From Nitrobacter sp963807355 (lineage in GTDB: Bacteria > Pseudomonadota > Alphaproteobacteria > Rhizobiales > Xanthobacteraceae): a stretch of DNA of 64,000 bases. This document shows positions 1 to 9,367 of the stretch, piece after piece. Under the pieces are notes generated by a model. That model saw nothing but the letters and a program-made list of their open reading frames with translations, ran no database searches and was not told the origin of the DNA. A program made the position numbers and the translations under genes. Where the stretch lies: contig CAWEBX010000029.1 in assembly GCA_963807355.1 (NCBI GenBank), positions 186,001-250,000 on the forward strand. The letters are read 5' to 3'. Position 1 is the stretch's first letter. Each line of letters opens with the position of its first letter.

Positions 1-654
1 GATGGCAAGATGCACCGCAGCCTGGCTCCCGTCCACCAGAACCGGGATGCCGCGCGCATGAGCCAGCTTCACAACGTCCTTGACCGGAACGAGTGTGCCG
101 AGCGCGTTCGACATCTGCGTGATAGCCACGAGCTTCGTCCTCGGCGACAGAAGCTTCTCGAATTCCTCAATGAGGAAATTGCCGTCGTCGTCGACGGGTG
201 CCCACTTGATGACGGCGCCGTGGCGCTCGCGCAAGAAATGCCATGGGACGATGTTCGAATGATGCTCCATGATAGAGAGCACGATCTCGTCGCCCGCCTT
301 GATGTTCGGCTCGCCCCATGACGATGCCACGAGGTTGATCGCCTCGCTGGCATTACGGGTAAAGATGATTTCCTCGGTCCGTCTTGCGTTCAAAAACTGC
401 GCGACCCGCGCGCGGCCGCCTTCATAGGCTTCGGTTGCGGCGTTGGCGAGATAATGCAGCCCGCGATGGACGTTGGCATATTCAGTCTTGTAGGCCTCCG
501 TCATTCGGTCGAGCACGGCGTTTGGCTTCTGCGCCGAGGCGGCGTTGTCGAGATAGACCAGCGGTTTGCCGTAAACCTTCATCGCCAGCGCCGGAAAATC
601 CTCGCGCACGCGCATGACATCATAGGAACCGTTGGCAACCGCCGGATGCGTCAT
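1..654 (-). CDS. sufS: Cysteine desulfurase SufS, C-terminal part cut off by the window edge
   Basis: PLP-dependent group II cysteine desulfurase that takes sulfur from cysteine for SufBCD-mediated Fe-S assembly in the cytoplasm. I translated the minus strand directly from the ATG at 654: 218 codons stay open to the window edge. Visible family features are the N-terminal YLDNAASAQKP segment, the ANVHRGLHYLA segment, TRNASEAINLVA for cofactor phosphate binding, the MEHHSNIVPW histidine motif, and VDGSQAAVH just before the edge. The PLP lysine and the active cysteine lie outside the window. It is the last visible gene of the suf operon, 142 bases after sufD. A second ATG at residue 14 could also be the start. 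Confidence 0.93.
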   Translation of the reverse strand, partial: MTHPAVANGSYDVMRVREDFPALAMKVYGKPLVYLDNAASAQKPNAVLDRMTEAYKTEYANVHRGLHYLANAATEAYEGGRARVAQFLNARRTEEIIFTRNASEAINLVASSWGEPNIKAGDEIVLSIMEHHSNIVPWHFLRERHGAVIKWAPVDDDGNFLIEEFEKLLSPRTKLVAITQMSNALGTLVPVKDVVKLAHARGIPVLVDGSQAAVHLAI

Positions 655-796
655 ATCACTCCACGTCCATATCCATCGTTCCGGAATCGGGCTCTGAACC
701 GCTCCCGTGTAAAGGAAACGCTTTCGTCATTGCGGGCTTGCGATAACTGGCGCCCACCGGTTTTCGCGGTGCGAAACCATACAAGGTCCCGTCCGT

Positions 797-2119
797 TCAA
801 CCTCTTGCCGCGAGCCACCGCTCGGCGGCCTCGATAACAACATCACGCAAGCCATCATCGGCAACGGTTTCGATCGCCTCACCGACGAACGCTTGAATCA
901 AAAGCGCCTGCGCTTCCTTTTCCGAAAGACCGCGTGCACGCAGATAGAACAGCAGGCTTTCGTCGAGTGCGCCGATTGTCGCGCCATGACCACAGGTGAC
1001 GTCATCAGCGAAAATCTCAAGCTCGGGCTTGTTGTCGGCTTCGGCGCCATCGGACAGCAACAAAGCCCGCGTCATCATCTTGCCATCGGTCTTTTGCGCA
1101 TCGGGCCGCACGATGATCTTGCCTTGAAACACCGAGTGCGCCTGATCGTCCAGGACAGCGCGGAACACCTCGTTGCTGCTGCAATGTGGTACGGCATGAT
1201 CCAATACCAGCGTCGTATCGCCGTGTTGGCGACCATTGAGCAGATTGACGCCGTTCACGTCCGCGTGGGACCCCTCACCGGTGAACTTGATGAAGCCTTG
1301 ATATCGGCTTACCGCTGCGCCGCTCGTAAGATTGAGGGAGTTGAAACGTGATTTCGCACCAATCTTGACGATCGCGGTAGAGATGTTGGCGGCATCATTG
1401 GCATCTTCGACAAGGCGAACATGTTGCAGTTCGGCGCCGTCGCCAATCCACAACACGACCGAATCATGAGCCTGATAGGCAGCGGCACCCTCGGCTGCGA
1501 CGAAACTTTCAACCAGCGTGGCGCGTGCACCATTTGCCAGCCGCAGCAACGAACGCGTGAATGCCGCGGTGTTGGATTGGGTGGTGATATGGACGATATG
1601 CAGCGGCTTGGTCAGCTTCGCATTCTCGGCCACATCGATGACAACGCCATCGGTGGCCATCGCAGTATTGAGAGAGATCATCGTATCGGATGCCGCGGTG
1701 GTGATCAGCAGATCGGCGCGAGCGGCAACGTCGTTGCTCTCCAGAATGTCACGCAGCGCCCGCACCTCAAGGCCAATTTCGGGCGCCTGATCGGATAGCT
1801 GCGGCACGAATACTCCGTCAACCAGCACCAGCTTGTGCACATCGCTCGTGCCACGCGCGATCACAGCCTTGGCCGCGCGCGCCAATGCCGCCTGATCTGG
1901 TGCGGCAGCAAGCGGCGCAATCTCGCGCAACAGTGTGCGCAAGTCGGTGTATTTCCATTCTTCAATACGCCGGTACGGCAGACCTCGCTGAGCGAAATCG
2001 TCGAATGCGACCTGCCGCACTTCGCTCACCGGACCGGATCCCGGCAAACGGTCACGCGCCGCGGCAAACAGTTCCTTGGTCGCGCGTTCCGTAGCCGGCT
2101 TTACCAATGCAACATCCAT
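797..2119 (-). CDS. sufD: Fe-S cluster assembly protein SufD
   Basis: SufD forms the SufBC2D scaffold complex on which Fe-S clusters are built. The 440-residue product has the family's C-terminal right-handed beta-helix core, ending with the conserved LEIFADDVTCGHGATIG and the LFYLRARGLSEKEAQALLIQAFVGE segment shared by SufB and SufD. I chose the ATG at 2119; the open frame extends two codons further to a TTG at 2125, which has no better ribosome binding site. It follows sufC by 64 bases and is probably cotranscribed. Length is normal and the frame is intact. Confidence 0.94.
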   Translation of the reverse strand: MDVALVKPATERATKELFAAARDRLPGSGPVSEVRQVAFDDFAQRGLPYRRIEEWKYTDLRTLLREIAPLAAAPDQAALARAAKAVIARGTSDVHKLVLVDGVFVPQLSDQAPEIGLEVRALRDILESNDVAARADLLITTAASDTMISLNTAMATDGVVIDVAENAKLTKPLHIVHITTQSNTAAFTRSLLRLANGARATLVESFVAAEGAAAYQAHDSVVLWIGDGAELQHVRLVEDANDAANISTAIVKIGAKSRFNSLNLTSGAAVSRYQGFIKFTGEGSHADVNGVNLLNGRQHGDTTLVLDHAVPHCSSNEVFRAVLDDQAHSVFQGKIIVRPDAQKTDGKMMTRALLLSDGAEADNKPELEIFADDVTCGHGATIGALDESLLFYLRARGLSEKEAQALLIQAFVGEAIETVADDGLRDVVIEAAERWLAARG

Positions 2120-2183
2120 GATCAAATCCGTTCAGATCATATTTTCCGCATGATCTCGTCCGAAACCGAAGGCTGCGTCCGAA

Positions 2184-2936
2184 TTACGCTTCCTCGAATT
2201 GTGCATATCCGGACGCTTCCAACTCCAGCGCCAGGTCCTTGTTTCCGCTCTTCACGACACGGCCCTTCGACATCACGTGCACGAAATCTGGCACGATATA
2301 ATTGAGCAGCCGCTGGTAGTGCGTGATGACGACCATGGCGCGATCCGGTGATCGCAACGCATTGACGCCGTCGGCCGCAACGCGAAGCGCGTCGATGTCC
2401 AGCCCGGAATCCATTTCGTCGAGGATGCACAGACTCGGCTCGAACAGCGCCATCTGCAGCACTTCGTTGCGTTTCTTCTCACCGCCCGAAAAGCCGACAT
2501 TGATGCCTCGGCGCAGCATGTCCTGCGGAATGTTCAACGAAGCCGCGACGTCACGCACCTTCTTGAGAAAATTCGGCGTCGAATATTCGCTCTCGCCGCG
2601 AGCCTTGCGCTGCGCGTTCAACGCGGTGCGCAGGAAGGTCATGGTGGCGACACCGGGGATTTCCACGGGATACTGAAAAGCCAGGAAGACGCCTTTCGCC
2701 GCGCGCTCGTCAGGCTCCATCTCCAGCAGGTCCTCACCCTTGAACAGGATTTGACCGCCGGTAACCTCGTAGCCGGGCTTGCCCGCGATGACATGGCTCA
2801 GCGTCGATTTGCCGGAGCCGTTCGGCCCCATGATCGCATGAACTTCGCCCTTGTTCACAGTCAGCGACAGGCCGTGAAGAATTTCACGCTCCTCGACACG
2901 AACCTGCAGGTCTTTGACTTCAAGCAACGGCATCAT
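2184..2936 (-). CDS. sufC: Fe-S assembly ATPase SufC
   Basis: ABC-type ATPase of the SufBC2D complex, 250 residues as usual. The Walker A motif GPNGSGKST is at residues 37-45, the signature VGFSGGEKKRNEVLQM sits near residue 150, and the Walker B / D-loop LCILDEMDSGLDID near residue 170; the 'SGGEKKRNE' and 'EMDSGLD' versions are diagnostic for SufC. Two start codons occur in tandem (2936 and 2933) behind a GAAGGA ribosome binding site. It lies between sufB and sufD on the same strand, but a REP-like element fills the gap to sufB. Confidence 0.96.
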   Translation of the reverse strand: MMPLLEVKDLQVRVEEREILHGLSLTVNKGEVHAIMGPNGSGKSTLSHVIAGKPGYEVTGGQILFKGEDLLEMEPDERAAKGVFLAFQYPVEIPGVATMTFLRTALNAQRKARGESEYSTPNFLKKVRDVAASLNIPQDMLRRGINVGFSGGEKKRNEVLQMALFEPSLCILDEMDSGLDIDALRVAADGVNALRSPDRAMVVITHYQRLLNYIVPDFVHVMSKGRVVKSGNKDLALELEASGYAQFEEA

Positions 2937-2955
2937 TCATCCTTCGCTATCGTTA

Positions 2956-3072
2956 CGTCATCGCGAGGAGCGTGCTCGTGCGGCGAAGCAATCCGGCGTT
3001 TCCATCGGTGGATCGCTTCGTCCACCGCAAAATCGGCACAAAAGCCGACTTTGAAGCGAGCTCGCAGTGACG
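2956..3072. repeat. REP-like palindromic element between sufB and sufC
   Basis: The segment begins with CGTCATCGCGAGGAGC and ends with GAGCTCGCAGTGACG, imperfect inverted copies of each other; inner arms GAAGCAATCC and GGATCGCTTC also pair with one mismatch. This matches the general design of the dispersed 'cgtcattgcgaggagc ... gaagcaatcc' palindromes that I know from Bradyrhizobium and Rhodopseudomonas intergenic regions. It would be transcribed within the suf message and fold into a long hairpin. Confidence 0.7.
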
Positions 3073-3076
3073 TGGG

Positions 3077-4559
<1,483 letters not shown>

Positions 4560-4620
4560 TCCTACCTCCGCTCGCGGTTTCAAGGACCGCGGTGGATTGA
4601 ATTCTTGGTGGCTTGCTGCA

Positions 4621-4655
4621 ATTCTAAGGAAGAAACCGTCTTAGAATGGTTCAAG
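4621..4655. promoter_or_regulatory. Inverted repeat with iron-control-element-like core upstream of sufB
   Basis: ATTCTAAG (4621-4628) and CTTAGAAT (4640-4647) form a perfect 8-base inverted repeat with an 11-base spacer. Overlapping it, TTAGAATGGTTCAAG (4641-4655) has the TAGAA-N3-TTC core of the ICE motif bound by the iron regulator Irr in Rhizobiales, whose targets are reported to include suf genes. It lies 60-95 bases before the sufB start and overlaps the stop codon of the desulfurase gene, so it could control an internal promoter. Assignment to Irr is inference. Confidence 0.5.
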
Positions 4656-5801
4656 CCCTGTTTCGTCTCTCCTTAGTAGTGCACCTGAAAGCTTTCGCCA
4701 AGTCTTAATAGCCCGATCGACGTCTGCCTCCGTGGTCTCCCAGCCCAGAGAGAACCGTAATGCGCTTCTGGTCATTTCCGGGCCGTACCCCATTGCTTTC
4801 AGCACATGCGATGGCTGCACTTTGCCCGACGAGCACGCGGAACCTGATGAGACGGCCACCCCCTCAAGGTCAAATCTGATCACGGCCGTCTCCGCTTTCA
4901 AGGTAGGCACACCGAAAAGTGTCGTATTTGGTAGGCGCGCAGTCTCCTGCGAGAAGATCACGCCGCCTCGCGTTTGCCTCAAGCCGTCCTCAAGCCGGTT
5001 GCGCAGGGTTTGAACTCGGGCCATGTCTGTAGTGCGGCCTGTTTCTGCCGCCATCACAGCGGCCCCGAAGCCCGCAATGCCGGACGCATTCTCGGTCCCG
5101 GCACGACCACCCTGCTCCTGACCGCCTCCCCTTATCAACGCACTCGGACGGATCTGGTTCTCCGCGAGAACCAATGCGCCCATCCCTTTCGGACCGCCGA
5201 CTTTGTGCGCAGAGATCGATAGAAGGTCGATATTTAATTTTCTGATATCAATAGGAATTTTTCCAATGGCTTGAACCGCATCAACGTGCAGCAGGCCACC
5301 TGCTTCGTGGACCAGATGAGCGGCTTCGGCAACTGGCTGAATAGCGCCGGTTTCATTATTGGCCAGCATGATCGAGACCAGCGCCGGAGATCCCTGCGCG
5401 AGCAACGTTCGCAAGGCGTCGAGATCCACCAATCCCGAGCGATGGACCGGCAGGCGCGCAACCCGATCCGGCGCAAACCGGCCCCCTGCCAGGACCGAGG
5501 CGTGTTCTATGGATGAAACTATAAGATTATCAATATCTTGTTTTTGCTTGCCGCTACTGGGCGTTAACGCCAAGGTGTTGGCTTCTGTCCCGCCTGACGT
5601 AAAGATAACGTTGTGGGGTCGGCCTCCTACGGTATCCGCAACCCTAACCCGCGCATCTTCTACTAGCCCTCGCGCTCGCCTGCCTTCCGCGTGAACGGAT
5701 GAAGGATTGCCGAAGAGATCCCACGCCGCGGCCATTGCGGCGCGTGCCTCGCGCCGAAGCGGCGCGGTTGCGTTCCAGTCAAGATAAGTTCGCTCCTGCA
5801 T
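4641..5801 (-). CDS. Cysteine desulfurase, IscS/NifS type (group I)
   Basis: PLP enzyme of 386 residues that releases sulfur from cysteine. The PLP lysine is Lys200 in SISAHKVGGPKG, the cofactor-binding histidine is in SSIEHASVL near residue 100, and the catalytic cysteine is Cys323 in VSSGSACSSGK, within the long flexible loop typical of group I enzymes. It heads the suf gene block, 81 bases before sufB, and is therefore a second desulfurase beside SufS, an arrangement usual in alphaproteobacterial suf operons. Its 3' end overlaps the palindrome proposed to regulate sufB. No IscR-like gene is adjacent in this window. Confidence 0.92.
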   Translation of the reverse strand: MQERTYLDWNATAPLRREARAAMAAAWDLFGNPSSVHAEGRRARGLVEDARVRVADTVGGRPHNVIFTSGGTEANTLALTPSSGKQKQDIDNLIVSSIEHASVLAGGRFAPDRVARLPVHRSGLVDLDALRTLLAQGSPALVSIMLANNETGAIQPVAEAAHLVHEAGGLLHVDAVQAIGKIPIDIRKLNIDLLSISAHKVGGPKGMGALVLAENQIRPSALIRGGGQEQGGRAGTENASGIAGFGAAVMAAETGRTTDMARVQTLRNRLEDGLRQTRGGVIFSQETARLPNTTLFGVPTLKAETAVIRFDLEGVAVSSGSACSSGKVQPSHVLKAMGYGPEMTRSALRFSLGWETTEADVDRAIKTWRKLSGALLRRDETGLEPF

Positions 5802-5998
5802 GTGGTTGCGACCCTACGACATTTTCGGCGGATGCGGACATAGCCGCGCAAGATGCTTGCTTTTCGCCCCTCGCCCTATGCTAGAACGCGGCGGTGTTCA
5901 CTGGCCACTTTCTGCACTGCCGTGCGGTGGGCCTGTTGCCTCGTCGTCAGGCTACGAACAGAACCAGCCCGTGGGCGGCCGATTTGCCAAGGATTCCG

Positions 5999-6646
5999 AT
6001 GCCTGAAGTCATTTTTACCGGTCCTGCCGGCCGTCTCGAAGGCCGCTATCACCCGGCGAAGCAGAAAAATGCCCCGATAGCGATGGTCCTGCATCCGCAC
6101 CCCCAGTTTCGTGGCAGCATGAACCATCCGATCGTCTATCAAGTCTACTATGCTTTCGTGGCGCGGGGTTTTTCTGTGCTGCGTTTCAATTTTCGCGGCG
6201 TCGGCCGCAGCCAGGGCTCGTTCGACCACGGCACCGGCGAATTGTCGGACGCTGCGGCGGCACTCGACTGGGCGCAGACCATCAACCCGGAGGCACGGGC
6301 CTGTTGGGTGGCCGGGTTTTCCTTTGGCGCCTGGATCGGAATGCAGTTGCTGATGCGCCGGCCCGAGGTGGAAGGCTTCATCTCGATCGCACCTGAGCCT
6401 AACCGTTACGATTTCTCGTTTCTGGCGCCCTGCCCATCGTCGGGCCTCATCGTCCATGGCGAGAAGGATATTGTCGCGCCAGCCAAGGATGTCACGACGC
6501 TGGTCGAGAAATTGAAGACCCAGAAGGGCATCGTGATCGATCAGCAAACCATTCCAGGTGCGAACCATTTCTTCGAGGACAGGATGGAGCCGTTGATGGA
6601 GACGGTTACCAGCTACCTCGATATGAAACTCGCCAACATCCGATAG
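5999..6646 (+). CDS. Alpha/beta hydrolase, COG2945 type
   Basis: Small 215-residue serine hydrolase without a lid domain. The nucleophile elbow GFSFG is at 106-110 (Ser108), the acid is probably Asp157 in HGEKDIVAP, and the histidine His190 in PGANHFF. The HPHPQFRGSMNHP segment near residue 32 is typical of this cytoplasmic subfamily, whose substrate is unknown. The ATG at 5999 is preceded by AAGGA; an upstream in-frame ATG at 5894 would add 35 residues with no family match. It is divergent from the desulfurase gene, a neighbourhood also seen next to suf operons in related bacteria. Confidence 0.88.
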   Translation: MPEVIFTGPAGRLEGRYHPAKQKNAPIAMVLHPHPQFRGSMNHPIVYQVYYAFVARGFSVLRFNFRGVGRSQGSFDHGTGELSDAAAALDWAQTINPEARACWVAGFSFGAWIGMQLLMRRPEVEGFISIAPEPNRYDFSFLAPCPSSGLIVHGEKDIVAPAKDVTTLVEKLKTQKGIVIDQQTIPGANHFFEDRMEPLMETVTSYLDMKLANIR

Positions 6647-6775
6647 CTCATCGCGGCATTGTCATGCCGCGCGGCGAAGTTGAAGCCCCTTGCAAGGCCC
6701 ACCCTCGTACGATCCCGGTTCCGCGCAGCAATTGCTTGTCGGCCTCGGCTCGGACTCACATCGGCAGGCGACGGC

Positions 6776-7873
6776 TCAGGGTCGCACGATCACGCCTCCG
6801 GTCATCGGCATCGGCACCCCGGTGGTCGCCGGATAGCTCAACGGCAAGCCTTTCAGGCCTCTCGCCGCGAGATAGCCGAAGGCTTGCGCCTCCATCGCAT
6901 CGATCGACCAACCGAAAGCATCTGCGGGCTCGACCGTTGCAGGCGCAATTCTTTCCCGCAGCATCTCAAGCATGATCGGATTGCGGGCGCCGCCGCCAGC
7001 GACGATCGACTTTTCTGGCATCTTCGGCAACAGCGGAATAATCCGCGCTATGGCCGCTGCGGTGAAGGCCGTCAGGGTTGCGGCGCCATCGGCCGGCATC
7101 ATGTCGTGCAGGACGAGCGAAGCGAAATCGTTGCGGTCGAGAGATTTGGGCGGGGGCAGCGTGAAGAACGGGTGCTTCAAGGCGCGCGCGATCCAGTCCG
7201 CGTCGGGACGGCCTTCTGCCGCGAGCCGGCCGTCGCGGTCGAACGGCTGGCCTGTCACGCGGAGCATGAAATCATCGAGCAGCGCGTTGCCCGGTCCGGT
7301 ATCGCAGGCAATCAATGTATCGGCGCCGTCGATATAGGTGATGTTGGAAACGCCACCGATATTGACCACGCAAATCGGTCCCTCGCAACTGAGCGATTGT
7401 GCCAGCGCGCGATGATAGGCGGGGACGAATGGCGCGCCCTGTCCGCCGGCGGCTACGTCGGCCGCGCGAAAATCGTGCATTACCGGAACGCGGATCGCTT
7501 TCGCCAAAGCCGCCGCGTCACCGATCTGCACGGTCAACCGCTGCGCGGGCCGATGCAGCACGGTCTGACCGTGGAAGCCGACGATATCGATATCCTCCCA
7601 CACGATGCGGTTTTGCGCGATGAACGCCGCAACGGCTTCGGCGTGCGCCAAGGTCACTGCGCGCTCGGCTTCGCCGATCACGCCCGGCCGCGCGTCGCGC
7701 CGCGACAAACTGACAGCCTCCGCGAGCGCCTCGCGCAACAGACCGCGCTCGAAATCCGTATAGGGGCGATTGCCGGTCGGCCCGAACGCGGCTACTCGCT
7801 CACCGTCGGTTTCGATCAAGGCGACATCGATGCCGTCCAGAGAGGTACCGCTCATCAGACCGATCGCTGTCAT
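6776..7873 (-). CDS. anmK: Anhydro-N-acetylmuramic acid kinase AnmK
   Basis: Kinase that converts 1,6-anhydroMurNAc from peptidoglycan recycling into MurNAc-6-phosphate. The 365-residue protein opens with the diagnostic GLMSGTSLDGIDVAL ATP-binding segment and contains GFHGQTVLHRP, the DFRAADVAAGGQGAP segment and CDTGPGNALLDD. The ATG at 7873 has AAGG at a better distance than the ATG at 7876; the open frame continues upstream to 7990 but that part has no family resemblance and crosses the tyrS promoter repeat. It is divergent from tyrS, the usual pairing in Rhizobiales. Confidence 0.95.
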   Translation of the reverse strand: MTAIGLMSGTSLDGIDVALIETDGERVAAFGPTGNRPYTDFERGLLREALAEAVSLSRRDARPGVIGEAERAVTLAHAEAVAAFIAQNRIVWEDIDIVGFHGQTVLHRPAQRLTVQIGDAAALAKAIRVPVMHDFRAADVAAGGQGAPFVPAYHRALAQSLSCEGPICVVNIGGVSNITYIDGADTLIACDTGPGNALLDDFMLRVTGQPFDRDGRLAAEGRPDADWIARALKHPFFTLPPPKSLDRNDFASLVLHDMMPADGAATLTAFTAAAIARIIPLLPKMPEKSIVAGGGARNPIMLEMLRERIAPATVEPADAFGWSIDAMEAQAFGYLAARGLKGLPLSYPATTGVPMPMTGGVIVRP

Positions 7874-7912
7874 CATCGCCTTGCGGTCTCCAGTTGCCTT
7901 TTGCTGGCCGGC

Positions 7913-7963
7913 TTGTGCCGAACGCACACTTCTTATAATGGCACACAGTATAATGGCACACAG
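7913..7963 (+). promoter_or_regulatory. Probable tyrS promoter with tandemly duplicated -10 box
   Basis: TATAATGGCACACAG occurs twice head to tail (7934-7948 and 7949-7963), so a perfect TATAAT hexamer is present twice, 15 bases apart. TTGTGC at 7913-7918 is a plausible -35 for the first copy with a 15-base spacer. The region lies between the divergent anmK and tyrS genes, about 90 bases before tyrS. Promoter function is inferred from sequence only. Confidence 0.5.
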
Positions 7964-8049
7964 CGAAGCCCGGCGGCGGTGTTCGGCCATGATCCACCGG
8001 AATCGAGTTTGCGACAGAGCCTAACAAGAACGATCGGGGTCCTATAGCC

Positions 8050-9303
8050 ATGGCCGCCTTCAAGTCCGATTTTCTCAACATCCTTCAGGAACGAGGCTTC
8101 ATTCATCAGTCCTCCGACCTCGAGGGTCTTGATACGTTGGCCGCAAAAGGCGAGGCAACGGCTTACGTCGGCTACGACTGCACCGCGCCGTCGCTGCACA
8201 TCGGCAACTACCTGACCATGATGATGCTCTACTGGCTCCAGCAGAGCGGTAACAAACCGATCACGCTAATGGGTGGCGGTACGACCATGGTCGGAGATCC
8301 CTCCGGCAAGGATGAATCGCGCGCGATCCGCAGCGTGGCGGAAATTGAAGCCAACAAGGCCAGCATTCGCGGCGTATTCGCCAAGGTGCTGCGTTACGGT
8401 TCGGGCGCGAGCGACGCGGTGATGCTGGACAACGCCGAGTGGCTGACCAAGCTCAACTGGATCGAGATGTTGCGTGACATCGGTCGGCATTTCTCGGTCA
8501 ATCGCATGTTGACAATGGACTCCGTTCGCCTCCGCCTTGAGCGCGAACAGGAGATGAGCTTCATCGAATTCAACTACATGATCTGCCAGGCTTATGACTT
8601 CGTCGAGCTGTCGCGCCGGACGGGCTGCCGGCTGCAGATGGGCGGATCGGATCAGTGGGGCAATATCGTCAATGGCGTCGATCTCGGCCGCCGTATGGGA
8701 ACGCCGCAGTTGTTCGCGCTGACGACGCCGCTATTGACGACGGCATCGGGCGCGAAAATGGGAAAGACCGCGCAAGGCGCCGTCTGGCTCAATGCGGACG
8801 CCTTCATCCCCTACGATTTCTGGCAATACTGGCGCAACGTCGAGGACGCCGACGTCGTCAAATTCTTGAAACTGTTCACGATCCTGCCGATGGGCGAGAT
8901 CACGAAACTGGCTGCGTTGCGGGACGCCGAGATCAACGAGGCCAAAAAAGTGCTCGCGACCGAGGCGACCGCGCTTCTGCATGGTCGCCCCGAGGCTGAG
9001 AAAGCTGCCGACACTGCGCGCACGACCTTCGAGCAAGGTGCGATTGCCGAGAGTCTTCCCACGCTGGATATTTCGCAGAGCGAGCTTGCAAGCGGCACAG
9101 GCGTGCTCGCGCTGTTCGTAAAGGCGGGTCTTGTCGCCTCAAACGGCGAAGCGCGTCGCCAGATCAAGGGTGGCGGTCTTCGCATCAACGATGTCGTCGT
9201 CGCCGATGAAAAGATGATGTTGACACCGGATCATCTTACACCCGAAGGCGTGATCAAGCTCTCAATGGGCAAGAAACGCCACGTGCTGCTGAGGCCTGCA
9301 TAG
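8050..9303 (+). CDS. tyrS: Tyrosyl-tRNA synthetase
   Basis: Class I aminoacyl-tRNA synthetase that charges tRNA-Tyr; 417 residues, normal for the bacterial TyrRS-alpha type. HIGN at 50-53 is the HIGH motif, GGSDQWGNI binds tyrosine, and KMGKT at 236-240 is the KMSKS-like loop. The last ~70 residues form an S4 RNA-binding domain (VASNGEARRQIKGGGLRIN). It is divergent from anmK and convergent with the AsmA-like gene. The start is the first ATG after the promoter region and fits the family N terminus. Confidence 0.97.
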   Translation: MAAFKSDFLNILQERGFIHQSSDLEGLDTLAAKGEATAYVGYDCTAPSLHIGNYLTMMMLYWLQQSGNKPITLMGGGTTMVGDPSGKDESRAIRSVAEIEANKASIRGVFAKVLRYGSGASDAVMLDNAEWLTKLNWIEMLRDIGRHFSVNRMLTMDSVRLRLEREQEMSFIEFNYMICQAYDFVELSRRTGCRLQMGGSDQWGNIVNGVDLGRRMGTPQLFALTTPLLTTASGAKMGKTAQGAVWLNADAFIPYDFWQYWRNVEDADVVKFLKLFTILPMGEITKLAALRDAEINEAKKVLATEATALLHGRPEAEKAADTARTTFEQGAIAESLPTLDISQSELASGTGVLALFVKAGLVASNGEARRQIKGGGLRINDVVVADEKMMLTPDHLTPEGVIKLSMGKKRHVLLRPA

Positions 9304-9367
9304 CGTGCCTGGAGGTACGGATTGTTTTTCGTCGTAGCTGCGTTCAAGCAGCCGATTTGGCAAGCGT

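Noticed and set aside
724..740. CGTCATTGCGGG between sufS and sufD as another REP-like copy
   Set aside because: Too short and lacks the paired arm, so it may be a chance match or a decayed remnant.
6659..8047. A 462-codon plus-strand frame opposite anmK
   Set aside because: Antisense shadow of a clear AnmK gene; its translation has no family pattern.
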